Positions 61,296 to 64,000 of a DNA stretch of 64,000 bases are shown here, piece by piece (the first letter of the stretch is position 1; each line of letters starts with the position of its first letter). Source of the stretch: Roseomonas sp. Its GTDB lineage: Bacteria; Pseudomonadota; Alphaproteobacteria; Acetobacterales; Acetobacteraceae. The notes beneath the pieces are model-generated. The model was not told the DNA's origin. It was given only the letters and a program-made list of their open reading frames with translations, and ran no database searches. The stretch lies in contig JAPSLO010000016.1 of the NCBI GenBank assembly GCA_031180725.1, forward strand, positions 62,001 to 126,000, in the 5' to 3' direction. Both the position numbers and the translations under genes were made by a program.

Positions 61296-61733
61296 ATGCC
61301 GCGCATGGAAGCTGCCCGCTCTGCTCCGCCCCGCGTCGACTACGCATCCCGCGACTACTGGGCGGGTACAATCAAAATGGGCCTGTCCAAGTTCTTCATC
61401 CTGCGTGTCCTGCATGACGGGCCGATGCACGGCTACGACATCGCCCGCACCGTTGAGCGGACCACGAATGGCTGTTGCTCGCCGACTGAGGGAACCATCT
61501 ACCCCGTTCTTCGCGAGTTCGAAGCCGGCGGTTTCGTGACCGCGACCGAAGAGGTTGTCGGTGGCCGCCAGCGCCGGGTCTACGAACTGACCGATGCAGG
61601 ACGGGCTGCTTTCCGGGTCGCTCTCGACGCCTGGATGGAGGCAACCGCCGCCCTTCAGGACACGGGGCGCGCCTTCGCCGCCGCCGATCGGGCCCGCGCT
61701 GCCCGGGGCTCGGGCGGGGAATGCTGCTCGTGA
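61296..61733 (+). CDS. PadR-family regulator with vicinal cysteine pairs
   Basis: A 145-aa PadR winged helix: LSKFFILRVLHDGPMHGYDI near residue 30, GTIYPVLREFEAGGFV near 66, and RRVYELTDAGRAAFRVAL near 95. Unusually for PadR, there are adjacent cysteines at 60-61 (NGCCSPTEGT, within the recognition region) and at the C-terminus (GGECCS). Followed by a Cys-tailed ArsO-like enzyme, it may sense arsenite or another soft metal through these pairs. The start is ATG 61296. Confidence 0.85.
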   Translation: MPRMEAARSAPPRVDYASRDYWAGTIKMGLSKFFILRVLHDGPMHGYDIARTVERTTNGCCSPTEGTIYPVLREFEAGGFVTATEEVVGGRQRRVYELTDAGRAAFRVALDAWMEATAALQDTGRAFAAADRARAARGSGGECCS

Positions 61734-61794
61734 TCAAAATCAGGTTTCTCTGCGCACTTATACATCAACCCCCTATGCATCAGGGAGCATGCCA

Positions 61795-63252
61795 ATGACT
61801 GAGCCCAATTTGCCCATTGCGGTCATCGGCGCCGGGCCGGTGGGCCTTGCCGCCGCCGCACAGCTCCTTTCACGGGGCCTCCAGCCACTGATCCTCGAAG
61901 CCGGGCCGGAGGCGGGCCACGCGGTCCACGCCTGGTCGCATGTGCGGATGTTCTCGCCCTGGAAGTTCAACATCGACCCAAGCGCGCGCGCCCTGCTGGA
62001 GGCAGAGGGCTGGATAGCACCAGACCCGGAGCACTACCCGACCGGCGCGGAGCTGGTGGCAGGCTATCTCGCGCCGCTGGCCGCCACGGCGGCCCTTCGC
62101 GGCCGGATCCGGACCGGCGCGCGGGTAGTGGGTGTGGCACGGCGCGACCTCGGGCGGCTGCATGACGGCACCGGTCGTGCCGAAGCCCCGTTCGTGGTGC
62201 ATGTGGAGATGGCCGAGGGTATCGAAGCGCTGGAGGCGCGGGCGGTTATCGACTGTTCCGGCACCTGGAGCGCGCCGAACCCGGCGGGCAGCCACGGCCT
62301 GGCGGCGCCAGGCGAGGCTGCGAATGCGGGACGCATCGCCTACGGCATTCCCGACGTCCTGGGGAGGGAACGTGCCACATACGCGGGCGCGACCACGCTC
62401 GTGGTCGGGGCCGGCCACTCGGCGATGAACGCTGTCCTCGACCTCGTCGAGCTCGCGAAGGCGGCGGCCGGCACGCGGATCCTCTGGGCCTTCCGCCGTC
62501 CACTCGGTGCGGTGAACTTCGGCGGTGGCGTGAAGGATGGGCTGGCGCAGCGCGGTGCACTCGGTGCCCGCGCGCAGGCGTTGGTCGAGGCGCGCCAAGT
62601 CACGGCACTCGCACCCTTCCTGATCGATCGCATCGTCGAGGATGGTGGTGCGCTTGCCGTCACGGGCCGGCAGGAGAAGCGTCCTACGACGGTGCGTGCC
62701 GATCGGATCATCGTGGCTACCGGCTTCCGCCCCGACCTCTCCTTCCTGCGCGAGGTGAGGCTTGGTCTCGACCCGGCGGTGGAGGCGACGCCGGCGCTCG
62801 CGCCGCTGATCGATCCGAACCTGCACTCCTGCGGCACCGTGCGCCCGCATGGCGAGGCGGAGCTGCGCCACCCGGAGCCCGGCTTCTACATCGCCGGCAT
62901 GAAGGCCTATGGCCGCGCGCCGACCTTCCTGCTCGCCACGGGCCACGAGCAGGTGCGCTCCATCGCCGCCTTCCTGGCCGGCGATGTCGAAGCCGCGCAG
63001 CGCGTCGAACTCGTCCTGCCGGAGACGGGGGTCTGCTCGACCGATCAGAGGCCCGCAGCGGCGGCGTCCTCGTGTTGCGGCCCCACCACGGCGCAGGGCG
63101 TCTGCTGCGACCCGAAACCCGAGCTGGCGCCCGAAGCGGTCTGCTGCGCCACGGTTACTGAAGCGGTGAAACGCGCGGACGTGGCATCGGCCAGAGCGTG
63201 CAGTGGCCCAGCGCCAAAGCCCGTCGCGAAAGGTGGCGGGTGCTGCGGCTGA
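61795..63252 (+). CDS. ArsO-like flavin monooxygenase with Cys-rich tail
   Basis: A 485-aa FAD/NAD(P)-dependent monooxygenase. FAD loop: IAVIGAGPVGLAAAAQLL at residues 8-25; NADPH loop: TTLVVGAGHSAMNAVLDLVE near 199; late motif: RIIVATGFRPDLSFL near 305. The last 65 residues hold cysteine pairs (SSCCGPTT, GVCCDPK, AVCCATV, GGGCCG), as in metal-binding tails. The start ATG 61795 has GGGAG 7 bases before it; ATG 61789 is too close to that site. The PadR gene is 61 bases upstream. ArsO proteins are linked to arsenic gene islands, but no arsB, arsC or arsM is in the window. Confidence 0.85.
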   Translation: MTEPNLPIAVIGAGPVGLAAAAQLLSRGLQPLILEAGPEAGHAVHAWSHVRMFSPWKFNIDPSARALLEAEGWIAPDPEHYPTGAELVAGYLAPLAATAALRGRIRTGARVVGVARRDLGRLHDGTGRAEAPFVVHVEMAEGIEALEARAVIDCSGTWSAPNPAGSHGLAAPGEAANAGRIAYGIPDVLGRERATYAGATTLVVGAGHSAMNAVLDLVELAKAAAGTRILWAFRRPLGAVNFGGGVKDGLAQRGALGARAQALVEARQVTALAPFLIDRIVEDGGALAVTGRQEKRPTTVRADRIIVATGFRPDLSFLREVRLGLDPAVEATPALAPLIDPNLHSCGTVRPHGEAELRHPEPGFYIAGMKAYGRAPTFLLATGHEQVRSIAAFLAGDVEAAQRVELVLPETGVCSTDQRPAAAASSCCGPTTAQGVCCDPKPELAPEAVCCATVTEAVKRADVASARACSGPAPKPVAKGGGCCG

Positions 63253-63630
63253 GGGTGTGACCGCTCTGTCAGTGCCGCCCGCAGCACGTCGCCTCAGCCT
63301 GGCTCTCAGGACGGCGCAGATCCTCTGCCGGGCCTTCTTCTGCTACCTGGCCCACCATCCTAGCTGTATCCATGCGGGATGATCTCGGCTTGATCCCGCT
63401 AAAGCCCGTTCGATGCCGCCGCCTACCGCAGATCGCCACAGCGTTGACCGACCGTGAGCTGCATCGCGAGGGGTATCCTGCAGCGGCCTTAGCAAGGAGC
63501 TTCCACGCGGCTCGCGCATCGCGGCAAAGACCGTTCAATGGCGATCAAGGAACTGGTCTGAGGTGTGGATCTAGGCGGCCTGCCTCTCACCACAGTGCGG
63601 AAGGATTCACACCATGGGTCGCGCCGAGGA
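63253..63630. other. 378-base region without a supportable gene
   Basis: This lies between the monooxygenase and a convergent Bug gene. A 34-codon minus-strand frame (63373-63269) starts MDTARMVGQVAEEGPAEDLR and ends TCCGRH, with a CC pair like the neighbouring proteins, but it has no ribosome site. I see no terminator with a T-run. Confidence 0.35.
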
Positions 63631-64000
63631 TCACTCCGGCTCCACGCCCAGCTCCCTGAGGATGGTACCATAGGCCTGATATTCACTGCGGACGAGTTGG
63701 GTGAAATCGGCCCGGCTCATGTAGCGGATCACTACCCTACCCTGCATGGCGACGCGCTGCACCGTAGGGTCCAGCAAAGCGATGCGGCAGGCTGCGTCCA
63801 GTTTGTCGAGGATGGCCGGCGGGGTGTTGGCGGCGGCGTAAAGGCCAACCTGGCTGAACTGCAGCGCGTCAATCCCCTGCTCCCGGGCGGTAGGAACATC
63901 TGGATAGGCAGCGGCACGACCCTCGGAGAAGACCGCGATGGGGCGGAGGGTCCCGGCCTCGATCAGGGCGGAAGCGGAGGAAACCACGCCGGCGGAGAAA
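63631..64000 (-). CDS. Bug-family binding protein, C-terminus only
   Basis: About 123 codons at the right edge, open to base 64000. The segment FSAGVVSSASALIEAGTLRP, then PDVPTAREQGIDALQFSQVG and ANTPPAILDKLDAACRIALL, matches the last third of Bug proteins (A-x-S-x-x-R-x-x-x-x-P-D-V-P-T). The start and ligand loops lie outside the window. It is convergent with the ArsO-like gene. Confidence 0.88.
   Translation of the reverse strand, partial: FSAGVVSSASALIEAGTLRPIAVFSEGRAAAYPDVPTAREQGIDALQFSQVGLYAAANTPPAILDKLDAACRIALLDPTVQRVAMQGRVVIRYMSRADFTQLVRSEYQAYGTILRELGVEPE

Noticed and set aside
63269-63538. 89-codon minus-strand frame ending TCCGRH
   Set aside because: The CC pair is tempting beside Cys-rich neighbours, but there is no ribosome site and most of the frame is low-quality Arg/Ser sequence.
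1-64000. CRISPR arrays, insertion sequences, phage genes or rRNA
   Set aside because: No regularly spaced repeats, transposase or integrase motifs, phage structural motifs or rRNA-like stretches were seen in the sequence.

Overview
The window is high-GC DNA densely packed with genes, most likely from an alphaproteobacterium of the Acetobacteraceae (Roseomonas-like). The reasons are the gene order (mutS-glnD divergent from a malic enzyme; rph-rdgB near hemW; DUF2849-cysI-DUF934), the frequent 1-14 base stop/start overlaps, the GTG and TTG starts, and seven Bug-type (tripartite tricarboxylate transporter) binding-protein genes. This is inferred from family recognition, not from a search. I found no rRNA, tRNA, CRISPR array or insertion sequence.

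Layout. 1-11.5 kb: the start of an SMR exporter gene (SugE/Gdx) with a possible guanidine-II leader, an alkyl-sulfatase-like hydrolase, glnD, mutS, the malic enzyme maeB, an RTX-repeat protein and a DUF488 protein. 11.5-16.2 kb: a Bug protein, a class I amidotransferase, a fumarylacetoacetase-family enzyme, exonuclease III and a DUF308 membrane protein. 16.2-20.8 kb: an operon of Bug protein, two-subunit molybdenum hydroxylase and a 4,5-dihydroxyphthalate-decarboxylase-like protein. 20.8-28 kb: a sulfur and siroheme block (TauD-type dioxygenase, SUMT, DUF2849, sulfite/nitrite reductase, DUF934, Met8-like enzyme, Rrf2 regulator, cysteine synthase), followed by a deletion scar that joins a broken MFS gene to a broken Bug gene.

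29.3-35 kb: YbaK-like deacylase, hemW, two tandem pyruvyl-transferase-like paralogues, a small protein, rph, rdgB and a histidine-kinase relic. 35-44.7 kb: a nine-gene minus-strand operon that looks like uptake and degradation of an acyl-CoA-activated compound. It holds two Bug proteins, a DUF35 protein, a thiolase with Ser in place of the nucleophilic Cys, enoyl-CoA hydratase, SDR, nitronate monooxygenase, acyl-CoA synthetase and an MBL hydrolase, and it diverges from a TetR regulator. 45.3-49.5 kb: a probable stress cluster (Pro-rich peptide, alpha/beta hydrolase, phosphoribosyltransferase, erythromycin-esterase-like protein, esterase, small hydrophilic protein). 49.9-57.4 kb: an eight-gene minus-strand operon (phosphopentomutase, unknown, GNAT, GNAT-6, GT4 glycosyltransferase, LmbE deacetylase, sugar nucleotidyltransferase, CgeB-like protein) that probably builds a small amino-sugar glycoside or surface glycan.

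57.6-64 kb: a sulfatase and Bug protein under a divergent LysR gene whose start codon lies in a perfect inverted repeat, then a Cys-containing PadR regulator with an ArsO-like monooxygenase carrying a Cys-rich tail, and a last Bug gene cut by the right edge.

The most interesting candidates are the Cys-less thiolase/DUF35 operon, the GT4-LmbE-GNAT-nucleotidyltransferase operon, the MFS/Bug deletion scar, a family of paired-hairpin intergenic repeats, and several candidate cis-regulatory elements (SMR leader, LysR start hairpin, Cys-containing leader peptide).
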